Notes: a model not told the origin generated them from the letters alone. DNA of 6,105 bases from Thiothrix sp. (GCA_011375245.1 DRMA01000201.1:1-6105); one strand, 5' to 3'. Positions 1 to 5,557 are shown, counted from the first letter of the stretch. A program made the numbers and translations.

Positions 1-519
1 ACCAAGGCAACGGTTTTGTTTGTGCCCTAGTCGGCGGCTGGTAATAAAATCAATGGCAATATGGTATTCCAATAATTCAATATTTTGTTTTTGTTGAGCG
101 GCTGATAATAAGGTGGTTTCAATGGCTTTACCACTTGCATCAGCTGCATGAGCAACACGACGATGGCTATGTCCACCTTCACGGGTTAGATGTAAGGCAT
201 TTGTTCCATCTTCATTAGCAGTACGCGTAAAAGGAACGCCAATTTGATCGAGCCACTTAATGGATTTTGGACCGTTTTCTACCACAAAACGCACAATACT
301 TTCATGACATAACCCTGCGCCTGCATCGAGGGTATCAGTAATATGGGACGATAAAGAGTCTGATTTGTCTAAGACAGCTGAAATGCCCCCTTGAGCGTAA
401 AAAGTGCTACCTTCAGTAAGTTTGTCTTTACTGAGTACAGCCACTTTCATATGCTTAGGCAAACTGAGTGCCAATGTCAGACCAGCAGCACCACTGCCGA
501 TAATAAGTACATCATACAT
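1..519 (-). CDS. nadB: L-aspartate oxidase NadB, N-terminal part (cut by window edge)
   Basis: NadB is the cytosolic FAD enzyme that oxidises L-aspartate to iminoaspartate, the first step of de novo NAD synthesis; NadA uses the product. Read on the minus strand, the frame is open for 173 codons from the ATG at 519-517 to the window edge, about a third of a protein that is usually near 535 residues. Residues 4-13 (VLIIGSGAAG) are the FAD-binding GxGxxG strand-turn. Residues 38-48 (STFYAQGGISA) match the NadB signature. Residues 111-121 (LTREGGHSHRR) match the conserved segment with the active-site glutamate, continued by HAADASGKAI. An AGGA (plus-strand TCCT at 529-532) lies 9 bases before the ATG, which supports this start. 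The divergent position next to rpoE is the same as in Pseudomonas. Fumarate reductase/succinate dehydrogenase flavoproteins are related, but the TREGGHSHRR segment points to NadB. Confidence 0.95.
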   Translation of the reverse strand, partial: MYDVLIIGSGAAGLTLALSLPKHMKVAVLSKDKLTEGSTFYAQGGISAVLDKSDSLSSHITDTLDAGAGLCHESIVRFVVENGPKSIKWLDQIGVPFTRTANEDGTNALHLTREGGHSHRRVAHAADASGKAIETTLLSAAQQKQNIELLEYHIAIDFITSRRLGHKQNRCLG

Positions 520-568
520 AATGAGGGTTCCTATGGGGATAAGAAGTGCTTTGAGAGTATAACTGGGT

Positions 569-597
569 GATATAACAACTTAAGTATGCCATGTCAT
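569..597 (-). promoter_or_regulatory. Weak candidate sigma-70 promoter for nadB
   Basis: On the minus strand ATGACA (592-597) is a five-of-six match to the -35 consensus. After 17 bases it is followed by TATATC (569-574), which keeps only the first four bases of TATAAT. The -10 box lies about 50 bases upstream of the nadB start, a normal distance. In AT-rich DNA such matches arise easily by chance, so this is only the best candidate present. Confidence 0.25.
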
Positions 598-714
598 TTC
601 TATTAGCAGCAATCGTAATTATTCGGGCTATATTAATTTTGTGAAAAAAAGGGTAAGATTAGACCATATATTCATAGAGGTTTTTGGCTTGGGGTTAAAT
701 TAATATTTGCATAT

Positions 715-741
715 TGAACTTTTCTATTTTTGTTTGTCGAA
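715..741 (+). promoter_or_regulatory. Candidate sigma-E (RpoE) autoregulatory promoter of rpoE
   Basis: TGAACTT at 715-721 matches six of seven bases of the RpoE/AlgU -35 consensus GGAACTT, including the AAC core. After 15 bases TCGAA (737-741) fits the TCnnA type of -10 element. This sits 66 bases before the rpoE ATG. RpoE-family genes commonly drive their own transcription from such a promoter, so the location fits. The spacing is at the short end of the range, and the match was found by eye rather than by a scored matrix. Confidence 0.5.
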
Positions 742-791
742 GTTAGTGTTTGAAAGTGTAGATTTAGTGCCAGGTTGTTAAAAAATAAACC

Positions 792-797
792 AAGGAG
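792..797 (+). promoter_or_regulatory. Ribosome binding site that fixes the rpoE start
   Basis: AAGGAG lies 10 bases before the ATG at 808. It excludes the upstream in-frame TTG at 775, which would place the site inside the coding sequence, and it favours 808 over the second in-frame ATG at 814 (16 bases away). Confidence 0.8.
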
Positions 798-807
798 AAC
801 AGCCCAT

Positions 808-1386
808 ATGGGCATGGACCAAACTGATCTGGCATTAGTGAAGCGCGTACAGGCAGGAGAAAAAAGAGCATTTGATGTATTGGTTATAAAGTATCAACAA
901 AAAGTAATTAACTTGGCGTTGCGCTTTGTACGTGATCATCATACTGCAATGGATATTTCTCAAGAGGCCTTTATCAAAGCCTACCGAGGGTTGAAAAATT
1001 TTCGGGGTGATAGTGCTTTTTACACATGGTTATATCGTATTACGATTAATACAGCAAAAAATCATGTGGTGACTCAAAGTAGAAGACTGCCTGCCAATGA
1101 TATCGATGCTCAGGAGGCCGAACAATATAGTGGTGCTGATAAGCTGCATGAATCAGGAACACCTGACAAAGAAATGGAAAAAAACGATGTACACAGAGCC
1201 ATTGTTGAAGCCATTGAGGAGTTACCTAATGATTTACGTATTGCTATTACATTGCGCGAAATTGAAGGTTTTACTTATGAAGAAATATCTGAGGCTATGG
1301 AATGCCCTATTGGTACCGTTCGTTCAAGAATTTTTCGTGCCCGAGAGGCTATTGAAGCCAAAATTGAACCATTAATGGGACTATAG
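808..1386 (+). CDS. rpoE: RNA polymerase sigma factor RpoE (AlgU/sigma-24), envelope stress
   Basis: This is an ECF sigma factor that directs RNA polymerase to envelope-stress promoters once released from its anti-sigma factor RseA. The protein has 192 residues, close to the 191 of E. coli RpoE. Region 2 covers about residues 24-95 and contains QEAFIKAYRGLKNF and RGDSAFYTWLYRI (residues 66-78), the core-binding and -10-recognition segment, nearly identical to the E. coli protein. Region 4 covers about residues 133-185, with LPNDLRIAITLREIEG, then YEEISEAMECPIGTVRSRIF, the helix-turn-helix that reads the -35 box. Between them lies a linker of about 35 residues. The start at 808 is chosen for its AAGGAG site and because the protein then begins like its relatives (MDQTDLALVKRV). 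It heads the rse cluster but is separated from rseA by an unusually long gap. Close similarity along the whole length makes another ECF group unlikely. Confidence 0.97.
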   Translation: MGMDQTDLALVKRVQAGEKRAFDVLVIKYQQKVINLALRFVRDHHTAMDISQEAFIKAYRGLKNFRGDSAFYTWLYRITINTAKNHVVTQSRRLPANDIDAQEAEQYSGADKLHESGTPDKEMEKNDVHRAIVEAIEELPNDLRIAITLREIEGFTYEEISEAMECPIGTVRSRIFRAREAIEAKIEPLMGL

Positions 1387-1662
1387 CATGTTTAATTTAT
1401 AGCGTTTACCTGCCTTATAAGTTTGGATTTAATGTGCTTTTGTTATGTTTAAATTCAGGCTTTTGTAAATGCCTATGAAATCCTTTGGAATATTGTATTA
1501 AATAGTTTAGTTAAAGAAATTATACCTCGTTCATATTTTGTTGGGAGTGCCTATTGTTGCTTAATGTAGCAAGGCTATCGGCTTAGTGAATGTAAAATTA
1601 TTGGTTGTCTTTTATGCTGTTTAATACGTATTACTTTAATAAAATCGAGTCAGGAAATACAA
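1387..1662. other. Long non-coding gap between rpoE and rseA
   Basis: These 276 bases contain no credible gene: the ATG at 1388 stops after four codons, and no other start has both a ribosome site and a useful frame. The stretch is AT-rich. Local structures include a weak imperfect hairpin at 1454-1479 (TTCAGGC with GCCTATGAA), a better one at 1549-1575, the 10-base palindrome AATACGTATT at 1623-1632, and a direct repeat ATGTTTAA near 1388 and 1445. I see no strong terminator and no convincing sigma-70 promoter. It ends in AGGA at 1652-1655, 7 bases before the rseA start. Confidence 0.6.
1549..1575 (+). repeat. Small imperfect hairpin in the rpoE-rseA gap
   Basis: TTGCT (1557-1561) pairs with AGCAA (1568-1572) around a six-base loop. 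The stem is extended by GCC (1549-1551) and GGC (1573-1575) across a five-base one-sided bulge. No run of T follows, so it is not a canonical terminator. It could act as a weak RNA processing or pausing structure, or be chance. Confidence 0.3.
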
Positions 1663-2211
1663 ATGACCACGACAACAAAGAAAGAAAATTTATCGGCCTT
1701 TTTGGATAATGAATCAGGCGAATTTGAACAACGACGTTTATTGGATGAGTTGCAAAAAGATGATGAACTTTTGCAAGCAATGTCTTGTTATACCTTGATT
1801 GGTGATACTATTCGAAACGAGCAGCCGAAGGAGATGGTTCCTCGCAGTTTTTTAGCTGGGATTCATGAACGTTTAGAAGATGAGCCCAGTTATGATGATG
1901 TTTATATTGAACAACAAAAAGAAGATGCATCACATAGGTGGTTAAGACCTGTAGCGGGCTTTGCTGTTGCTGCAAGCATTGCTACAGTTGTTGCTTTGAA
2001 TTTTTCACCAACAATTAGTTCTGACCAGTCCCCTATAACAATGCATTCTACAACGAATGTTGTATCAGTATCATCAGGTACTCAGCCATTATTTATGGCA
2101 AAATCAACAATGAAGGCACGTCTTCGGCGTTACATTAAGAGTCATGTGAAACAAACACCTAGTTCTGCTATTATGCCATCAGTTAGGTCATTTACTCATG
2201 CGAACAATTAA
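1663..2211 (+). CDS. rseA: Anti-sigma-E factor RseA (MucA), single-pass inner-membrane protein
   Basis: RseA binds RpoE at the cytoplasmic face of the inner membrane; stress-triggered proteolysis (DegS/AlgW, then RseP) frees the sigma factor. The protein has 182 residues, somewhat shorter than MucA (about 194) and E. coli RseA (216). Residues 10-53 (LSAFLDNESGE ... YTLIGDTIRNE) are the N-terminal sigma-binding domain. Residues 96-113 (PVAGFAVAASIATVVALN) form one hydrophobic membrane segment preceded by HRWLR, giving cytoplasm-in topology. The periplasmic part ends with RLRRYIKSHVKQ ... IMPSVRSF (residues 153-177), which resembles the MucA C-terminal segment contacted by RseB/MucB. An AGGA site 7 bases upstream supports the start. 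The gene overlaps rseB by 14 bases, suggesting translational coupling. The DegS cleavage site cannot be placed from sequence alone. Confidence 0.93.
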   Translation: MTTTTKKENLSAFLDNESGEFEQRRLLDELQKDDELLQAMSCYTLIGDTIRNEQPKEMVPRSFLAGIHERLEDEPSYDDVYIEQQKEDASHRWLRPVAGFAVAASIATVVALNFSPTISSDQSPITMHSTTNVVSVSSGTQPLFMAKSTMKARLRRYIKSHVKQTPSSAIMPSVRSFTHANN

Positions 2212-3100
2212 GTTAGTTTTTTTGTTAGTTGTTTTAGTATTGCCTGTTTCTGGTTTTGCTTCTTCAGCTGAAGCTGTTGAGCTATTAAATAAGATGAATG
2301 ATGCTCAACAGCAACTTGAATATACTGGGAGGCTCGTATTTATTAAGGATGGAGAGCCTTCTATTCTGTCTATTGAACAAAAAATAGAGAACGGTATTAG
2401 AAAGGAAACAATTGTCCCTTTAGATGAAAAGGAGGGATATGCATCAGAGGAAACATCTGCGCTGTCGCTAAACTCCTTTGCACCTATTACGTCTGCAATG
2501 CAAGATGTTTATTCATTTGATTTAGGTGAAAAGGATCAGGTTGCTGGCAGACCTTGTCAAATTATCATAGCACGACCTAAGGATCGAAAACGTTATTTGC
2601 AAAAATACTGTGTTGATTTGGAGAAAAATATTCTATTAGAATATTCGTTGACTAACCTAGAACGCAAGCCTGTTGAGCGTTTTATGTTTACTGATTTTAA
2701 AGTAACCAATCAATACACGGGTAATACAGCACCAGTATCTGTGTCTTTAGCAGGTGAGAAGCCAGCGCCAAAAGAAGGGGAAAACTATCACTCAAAGTGG
2801 GGGTTTAATTCATTGCCTGTTGGTTTTAGAAGGGTTAAATTAAGCGTTAAAGAAACTATGCAGAGCGAGAATAAGCCTCAGGAAGAAGAACATCTTATTG
2901 TCACAGATGGTTTGAGTTCGGTGTCTATTTTTATTGCCAAAGATGGTGGTAAAAAAATAGGTTCGAAAAATTTCGTAATGAATTCTGGCGCATTAAATAT
3001 TCTTACTCGATTTCAGGGTGAGTATACAATAACACTCGTTGGAGAGGTTCCAAGAGGAACGCTTCAGGATATTTATATGGGTTTACGTCCTTTGCATTAA
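2198..3100 (+). CDS. rseB: Periplasmic sigma-E regulator RseB (MucB)
   Basis: RseB binds periplasmic RseA and shields it from the first protease; in E. coli it senses mislocalised lipopolysaccharide and lipids. The 300 residues are slightly fewer than the usual 316-318. A signal peptide is clear: MRTIK, a hydrophobic core to about residue 17, and likely cleavage near GFA-SSA (residues 19-24). The N-terminal LolA/LolB-like domain opens with VELLNKMNDAQQQLEYTGRLVF (start of the mature protein, residues 27-48, family-typical) and includes VAGRPC and ERFMFTDFKV. The C-terminal domain begins about residue 200 with WGFNSLPVGFRR, then VTDGLSSVSIFI and ITLVGEVPRGT, all conserved in family position. 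The stretch after residue 65 is poorly conserved, and C120 and C138 flank the usual P-D-x-x-x-Y motif, which is unusual. The start overlaps the rseA end; TAGG at 2184-2187 lies 10 bases before it. Confidence 0.93.
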   Translation: MRTIKLVFLLVVLVLPVSGFASSAEAVELLNKMNDAQQQLEYTGRLVFIKDGEPSILSIEQKIENGIRKETIVPLDEKEGYASEETSALSLNSFAPITSAMQDVYSFDLGEKDQVAGRPCQIIIARPKDRKRYLQKYCVDLEKNILLEYSLTNLERKPVERFMFTDFKVTNQYTGNTAPVSVSLAGEKPAPKEGENYHSKWGFNSLPVGFRRVKLSVKETMQSENKPQEEEHLIVTDGLSSVSIFIAKDGGKKIGSKNFVMNSGALNILTRFQGEYTITLVGEVPRGTLQDIYMGLRPLH

Positions 3101-3116
3101 TTGAGTTTTACTATTA

Positions 3117-3190
3117 TTCCCCTGCATTATTTTTCGTACATTCAAAAAACGGTATGTTTATTGTTCATGCTTTTGGATGTATGAGGGGAA
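3117..3190. repeat. 74-base inverted-repeat element with ATTA flanks (MITE-like)
   Basis: The ends are exact inverted repeats: TTCCCCT (3117-3123) and AGGGGAA (3184-3190), extending to CAT/ATG if one bulged base is allowed. Nested inside, TACATTCAAAA (3137-3147) pairs with TTTTGGATGTA (3171-3181) over 11 positions with one G-U pair. A short inner stem, GTATG/CATGC (3152-3156, 3166-3170), closes the loop. The whole could fold into one long stem-loop. ATTA directly abuts both ends (3113-3116 and 3191-3194), as a four-base target duplication would. It could be a miniature transposable element or a 3' structure of the rseAB transcript. In AT-rich DNA the flanking match could be chance. Confidence 0.45.
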
Positions 3191-3193
3191 ATT

Positions 3194-3227
3194 AAAACTA
3201 AGCAAAATATCAGGTTTTTTGAGTTTT
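3194..3227 (+). repeat. AT-only hairpin downstream of rseB
   Basis: AAAACT (3194-3199) pairs with AGTTTT (3222-3227) and CAAAA (3203-3207) with TTTTG (3217-3221), with a three-base bulge on the left and a nine-base loop. The right arm lies in a T-rich stretch. The stem has almost no G-C pairs, so it would be a weak terminator at best. Confidence 0.25.
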
Positions 3228-3297
3228 TCATTTCTAAGCTGGATAATCATCTAGCTATTTATTTTTTCAATATAAACATTTTTTAAATTAGTTAGTT

Positions 3298-3325
3298 GCA
3301 TGAAATAATTAAACTATTTTCATGC
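3298..3325. repeat. Perfect 8-base inverted repeat
   Basis: GCATGAAA (3298-3305) and TTTCATGC (3318-3325) are exact inverted repeats separated by 12 AT-rich bases, inside which TA/TA could add a little pairing. No T-run follows. Possible roles are a protein-binding site or an RNA hairpin. The sequence does not say which. Confidence 0.4.
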
Positions 3326-3402
3326 GAATATTAGCTAAACTGTTTAAATTCAGTAGCTATTAAGTGTTATATCTTTAGAGTAACTCCTAAATTATAACCA
3401 AA

Positions 3403-3451
3403 ATCGCTCTACGAGCGATGTACTATCCATTCCTCCCCTAAGAGGAAGGAT
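3403..3451. repeat. Tandem perfect hairpins upstream of rseC
   Basis: Hairpin 1 is ATCGCTC (3403-3409), loop TAC, GAGCGAT (3413-3419): a perfect 7-base stem. Hairpin 2 starts six bases later: ATCC (3425-3428), bulged A, TTCCTC (3430-3435), loop CCCTAA, GAGGAA (3442-3447), GGAT (3448-3451), giving a 10-base stem. They are more GC-rich than everything around them. The right arm of hairpin 2 contains an AGGAAGGA purine run that looks like a ribosome site for the GTG at 3456, so folding would hide it. Paired subterminal hairpins also occur at the ends of IS200/IS605-type elements. That reading is inference only, because no transposase remnant is visible nearby. Confidence 0.5.
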
Positions 3452-3529
3452 TTCCGTGCAAATTTCGTTAAAGGAGCGTAAAGCAATGCTTCCAATAAAA
3501 AAAACGTTCCTAAATAATACAAATAAGAA

Positions 3530-3535
3530 AAAGGA
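3530..3535 (+). promoter_or_regulatory. Ribosome binding site that fixes the rseC start
   Basis: AAAGGA ends 7 bases before the ATG at 3543. It supports this start over the in-frame GTG at 3456 and ATG at 3486. The latter two would add 29 and 19 lysine-rich residues that have no counterpart in RseC proteins. Confidence 0.75.
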
Positions 3536-3542
3536 TATTGAT

Positions 3543-4025
3543 ATGATTGAAGAAGTGGCAGAAGTAATACGTGTAGAAAGGGGGTATGCGCATGTACGTC
3601 CGTTGTCCTCATCAGCCTGTAACAGTTGTTCTTCTAGCTCGGGGTGTTCTAGTCTTTCATTTTTTACGCCAAAGAAAAAAGTAGGCGATATTATAAAAGT
3701 TCAGAACCCTGTTTATGCGAAACCAGGTGATCAAGTTATTATTGGTGTGAGTTCAAGTGCGCTAGTAGGGAATTCAGTATTAACCTATTTTCTTCCTGTA
3801 CTGGCGTTACTTATGTCTGCGGTGCTTGGTTCTGAGTTGTTTTCTTTTCTTAATTTTAACAGTGAAATAGGTAGTATTGTCTTCGGTTTCATTGGGTTGG
3901 TTGCTGGTTTTTATGTTTCTCATATTGTAGCAGCACAAATACCATTATGTGATAGTTTAGATGTGCTTATTTTACGTATTAAAGAACAGCCATTGGATCC
4001 TATTGCTATTGATTTTAGTGTTTAA
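3543..4025 (+). CDS. rseC: RseC/MucC family inner-membrane regulator
   Basis: RseC/MucC is a small inner-membrane protein encoded with rseAB. It has been described as a modest positive modulator of sigma-E in E. coli, and related proteins are linked to electron-transfer (Rnf/SoxR-reducing) functions. With the start at 3543 the protein has 160 residues, against 159 in E. coli. It begins MIEEVAEVIRVERGYAHVR, the family-typical start. C26-x2-C29-x5-C35 (ACNSCSSSSGC) is the conserved cysteine cluster of the cytoplasmic N-terminal domain. PGDQVIIGV (residues 61-69) is also typical. Two hydrophobic segments follow, about residues 79-95 and 109-130, with the C-terminal tail in the cytoplasm. The frame stays open upstream to a GTG at 3456, but that extension is lysine-rich and unlike the family. 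A separate ribosome site and the large gap before it suggest rseC is not tightly coupled to rseB. Confidence 0.9.
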   Translation: MIEEVAEVIRVERGYAHVRPLSSSACNSCSSSSGCSSLSFFTPKKKVGDIIKVQNPVYAKPGDQVIIGVSSSALVGNSVLTYFLPVLALLMSAVLGSELFSFLNFNSEIGSIVFGFIGLVAGFYVSHIVAAQIPLCDSLDVLILRIKEQPLDPIAIDFSV

Positions 4026-4028
4026 GTA

Positions 4029-4056
4029 TTGACCTTTGTAATATTGAAAATATATT
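4029..4056 (+). promoter_or_regulatory. Candidate sigma-70 promoter for mucD
   Basis: TTGACC (4029-4034) matches five of six bases of the -35 consensus. After 16 bases TATATT (4051-4056) matches five of six of the -10. It begins four bases after the rseC stop and would give a leader of about 75 bases before mucD. In other bacteria mucD/degP is often transcribed partly from its own promoter, which agrees with this. Confidence 0.5.
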
Positions 4057-4060
4057 ACAA
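4036..4060. promoter_or_regulatory. 25-base palindrome overlapping the mucD promoter
   Basis: TTGTAATAT (4036-4044) and ATATTACAA (4052-4060) are exact 9-base inverted repeats around a seven-base centre. They fill the spacer and cover the -10 box of the candidate promoter. This is the layout of a dimeric repressor operator, although the centre-to-centre distance and AT-only arms do not match a regulator I can name. Alternatively it forms an RNA hairpin ending the rseC transcript, with a T-rich tract right after it. Confidence 0.4.
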
Positions 4061-4138
4061 TTTGGGTTTTTCTATTAGTGTTGTTTACTTAGCTAGGTTT
4101 ATAATTGTACATCTTTTATCAGTGTTTTTATTGCTAAG

Positions 4139-5557
4139 ATGTCATTGTTTATGAATAAAAGATTCGTTTATTGTATGACCTATAGTCTTGTTGTTATTTT
4201 TTTGATGATAGCTTCACGTCTTTCCTTTGCTGTTGAGTTACCAAATTTTACAAATCTAGTGAAAACGTATAGCCCTGCTGTGGTAAATATTAGTACAAGC
4301 TATAAAGATAAAGGAATCTCATCTCAAGCAAAGACCTATGGTCATGATGGTGGAGCCTATGGTTTTTCTCCTGATCAGTTGAATAATAAAGGGTTTGCTG
4401 ATGACATTGAGTCGACATCATTAGGCTCAGGGTTTATTTTATCTGCAGATGGATATGTGGTAACTAATCATCATGTTGTTGAAGGTGCAAATAAAATTAT
4501 TGTTCGCCTTAATGATAGGCGTGAGTTTATTGCTAAATTGATTGGTAGTGATATTCGTAGTGACATTGCTGTTCTTAAAGTCGATGCACATGATTTGCCT
4601 GTGCTTACGATTGATGACACGCCCGATTTAGAAGTCGGAGAATGGGTTGTGGCTATTGGTTCTCCTTATGGCTTTGATCATAGTGTCACAGCAGGTATTG
4701 TGAGTGCAAAGCAGCGCAGTCTTCCTTCTGAGAGCTATGTGCCTTTTATTCAAACAGATGTTGCAATAAACCCTGGTAATTCAGGGGGGCCTTTATTTAA
4801 TATTAAAGGTGAAGTGATCGGTATTAACTCTCAAATATACAGTCGAACGGGCGGTTCTGTTGGTCTTTCTTTTGCTATTCCTATTGATGTTGTTGTGAGT
4901 GTTGTTGAGCAATTAAAGTCCAAAGGAAAAGTACGTCGAGGCTGGTTAGGGGTTAGGGTTCAAGAGGTGACTAGAGAAATCAAGCATGCGTTTAATTTGG
5001 ACAAAATTCAAGGAGCGTTGGTGAATGAAGTCTTTGCAGGCAGTCCAGCAGAAAATATTTTACAAGTTGGAGACGTTATTGTTGAGTTTGATGGTGCTTT
5101 CGTGCCAAGAGTATCAGCATTGCCTGTTATGGTTGGAAAGGCTGATATTGGTAAGGCGCTAACAATAACCCTATTGCGTAAAGGGAAGCGAACTGAGGTT
5201 GAACTGGTATTGAAGGAGTTGGTTGATGTTGCTAGAACAGAAAAAACAGAAGAGCTACCTAAAGTGGTCAATAATGAAAAAATTGTATTGGGTATGACTA
5301 TTGCTAACTTGAGTGATGCTATGCGTAAGTCAAGTGCTGTGAAAACAGGAGGGGCTTGGGTTAATAGCGTTAGAACAGGAACCGCTGCAAGTGCAGGAAT
5401 TTTAGTGGGAGATGTCATCTTGATGTTTGATGGTCAAATGGTTAAGAATGCAAGGCAACTACTGACATGGGTTAAAACAATAGCTAAGGGTGATAGTATT
5501 CCTGTGTTAATCAGGCGTAAAGATACTACGCGCTTTGTGGTGTTAAATATTGAATAA
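4139..5557 (+). CDS. mucD: Periplasmic serine protease MucD/DegP (HtrA family)
   Basis: This is an HtrA/DegP family protease-chaperone that degrades misfolded periplasmic proteins; as MucD it damps AlgU/RpoE signalling. It has 472 residues, about the usual size (MucD and DegP about 474). The N-terminus is a signal peptide with cleavage likely after residue 31 (LSFA-VELP). The trypsin-like domain covers about residues 35-265. The catalytic triad is H112 in TNHHVV, D142 in RSDIAVLKV and S215 in NPGNSGGPLF, all intact, with GLSFAIPID (residues 242-250) lining the specificity pocket. PDZ1 covers about residues 267-360 (starts RRGWLGVRVQ) and PDZ2 about 382-472, joined by a charged linker. Two PDZ domains place it with DegP/MucD rather than DegS/AlgW, which have one. 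The start is uncertain: neither the ATG at 4139 nor that at 4151 has a good ribosome site, and both leave a working signal peptide. Confidence 0.95.
   Translation: MSLFMNKRFVYCMTYSLVVIFLMIASRLSFAVELPNFTNLVKTYSPAVVNISTSYKDKGISSQAKTYGHDGGAYGFSPDQLNNKGFADDIESTSLGSGFILSADGYVVTNHHVVEGANKIIVRLNDRREFIAKLIGSDIRSDIAVLKVDAHDLPVLTIDDTPDLEVGEWVVAIGSPYGFDHSVTAGIVSAKQRSLPSESYVPFIQTDVAINPGNSGGPLFNIKGEVIGINSQIYSRTGGSVGLSFAIPIDVVVSVVEQLKSKGKVRRGWLGVRVQEVTREIKHAFNLDKIQGALVNEVFAGSPAENILQVGDVIVEFDGAFVPRVSALPVMVGKADIGKALTITLLRKGKRTEVELVLKELVDVARTEKTEELPKVVNNEKIVLGMTIANLSDAMRKSSAVKTGGAWVNSVRTGTAASAGILVGDVILMFDGQMVKNARQLLTWVKTIAKGDSIPVLIRRKDTTRFVVLNIE

Larger units (their letters stand above)
520..807. other. Divergent nadB/rpoE intergenic region
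   Basis: These 288 bases separate two divergently transcribed genes and must hold both promoters. The stretch is AT-rich and I see no coding frame of useful length, RNA gene or strong hairpin. The best candidates are a sigma-E-like promoter at 715-741 facing rpoE and a weak sigma-70-like promoter at 569-597 facing nadB, both listed separately. The rpoE transcript predicted from the sigma-E candidate would have a leader of about 60 bases. Confidence 0.6.
3101..3542. other. Non-coding rseB-rseC intergenic region rich in inverted repeats
   Basis: The 442 bases between rseB and the preferred rseC start contain no recognisable gene on either strand. The region is very AT-rich and carries at least five inverted repeats in about 340 bases (3117-3190, 3194-3227, 3298-3325, 3403-3419, 3425-3451), listed separately. 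TAGCTATT also occurs twice, near 3252 and 3354. In related loci rseB and rseC are normally close together, so this region looks like an insertion that may contain remnants of small mobile elements. No canonical GC-rich hairpin plus T-run terminator was found. Confidence 0.6.
4026..4138. other. rseC-mucD intergenic region
   Basis: These 113 bases contain a candidate sigma-70 promoter overlapped by a palindrome (listed separately) and a T-rich stretch (TTTGGGTTTTT, about 4061-4071). No sigma-E-type GGAACTT motif was seen, so separate sigma-E control of mucD is not supported here. There is no clear ribosome site directly before mucD. Confidence 0.5.

Noticed and set aside
678..712. Sigma-54 promoter in TTGGCTTGGGG ... 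TTGCA
   Set aside because: The distance between the GG and GC elements is too long for the fixed sigma-54 spacing.
775..807. TTG at 775 as an upstream start for rpoE
   Set aside because: It would add 11 residues not found in RpoE proteins, and the clear AAGGAG site at 792-797 would then lie inside the coding sequence.
1097..1375. 92-codon open frame on the plus strand
   Set aside because: It lies wholly inside rpoE in another frame and its product resembles no domain; it is a shadow of rpoE.
3409..3612. 67-codon open frame on the minus strand
   Set aside because: It is antisense to the rseC start and the hairpin region, has no ribosome site that I could see, and has no recognisable motif.
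5008..5418. 136-codon open frame on the minus strand
   Set aside because: It is antisense to the PDZ region of mucD, is low-complexity in Thr, Ser and Ala, and has no independent support.
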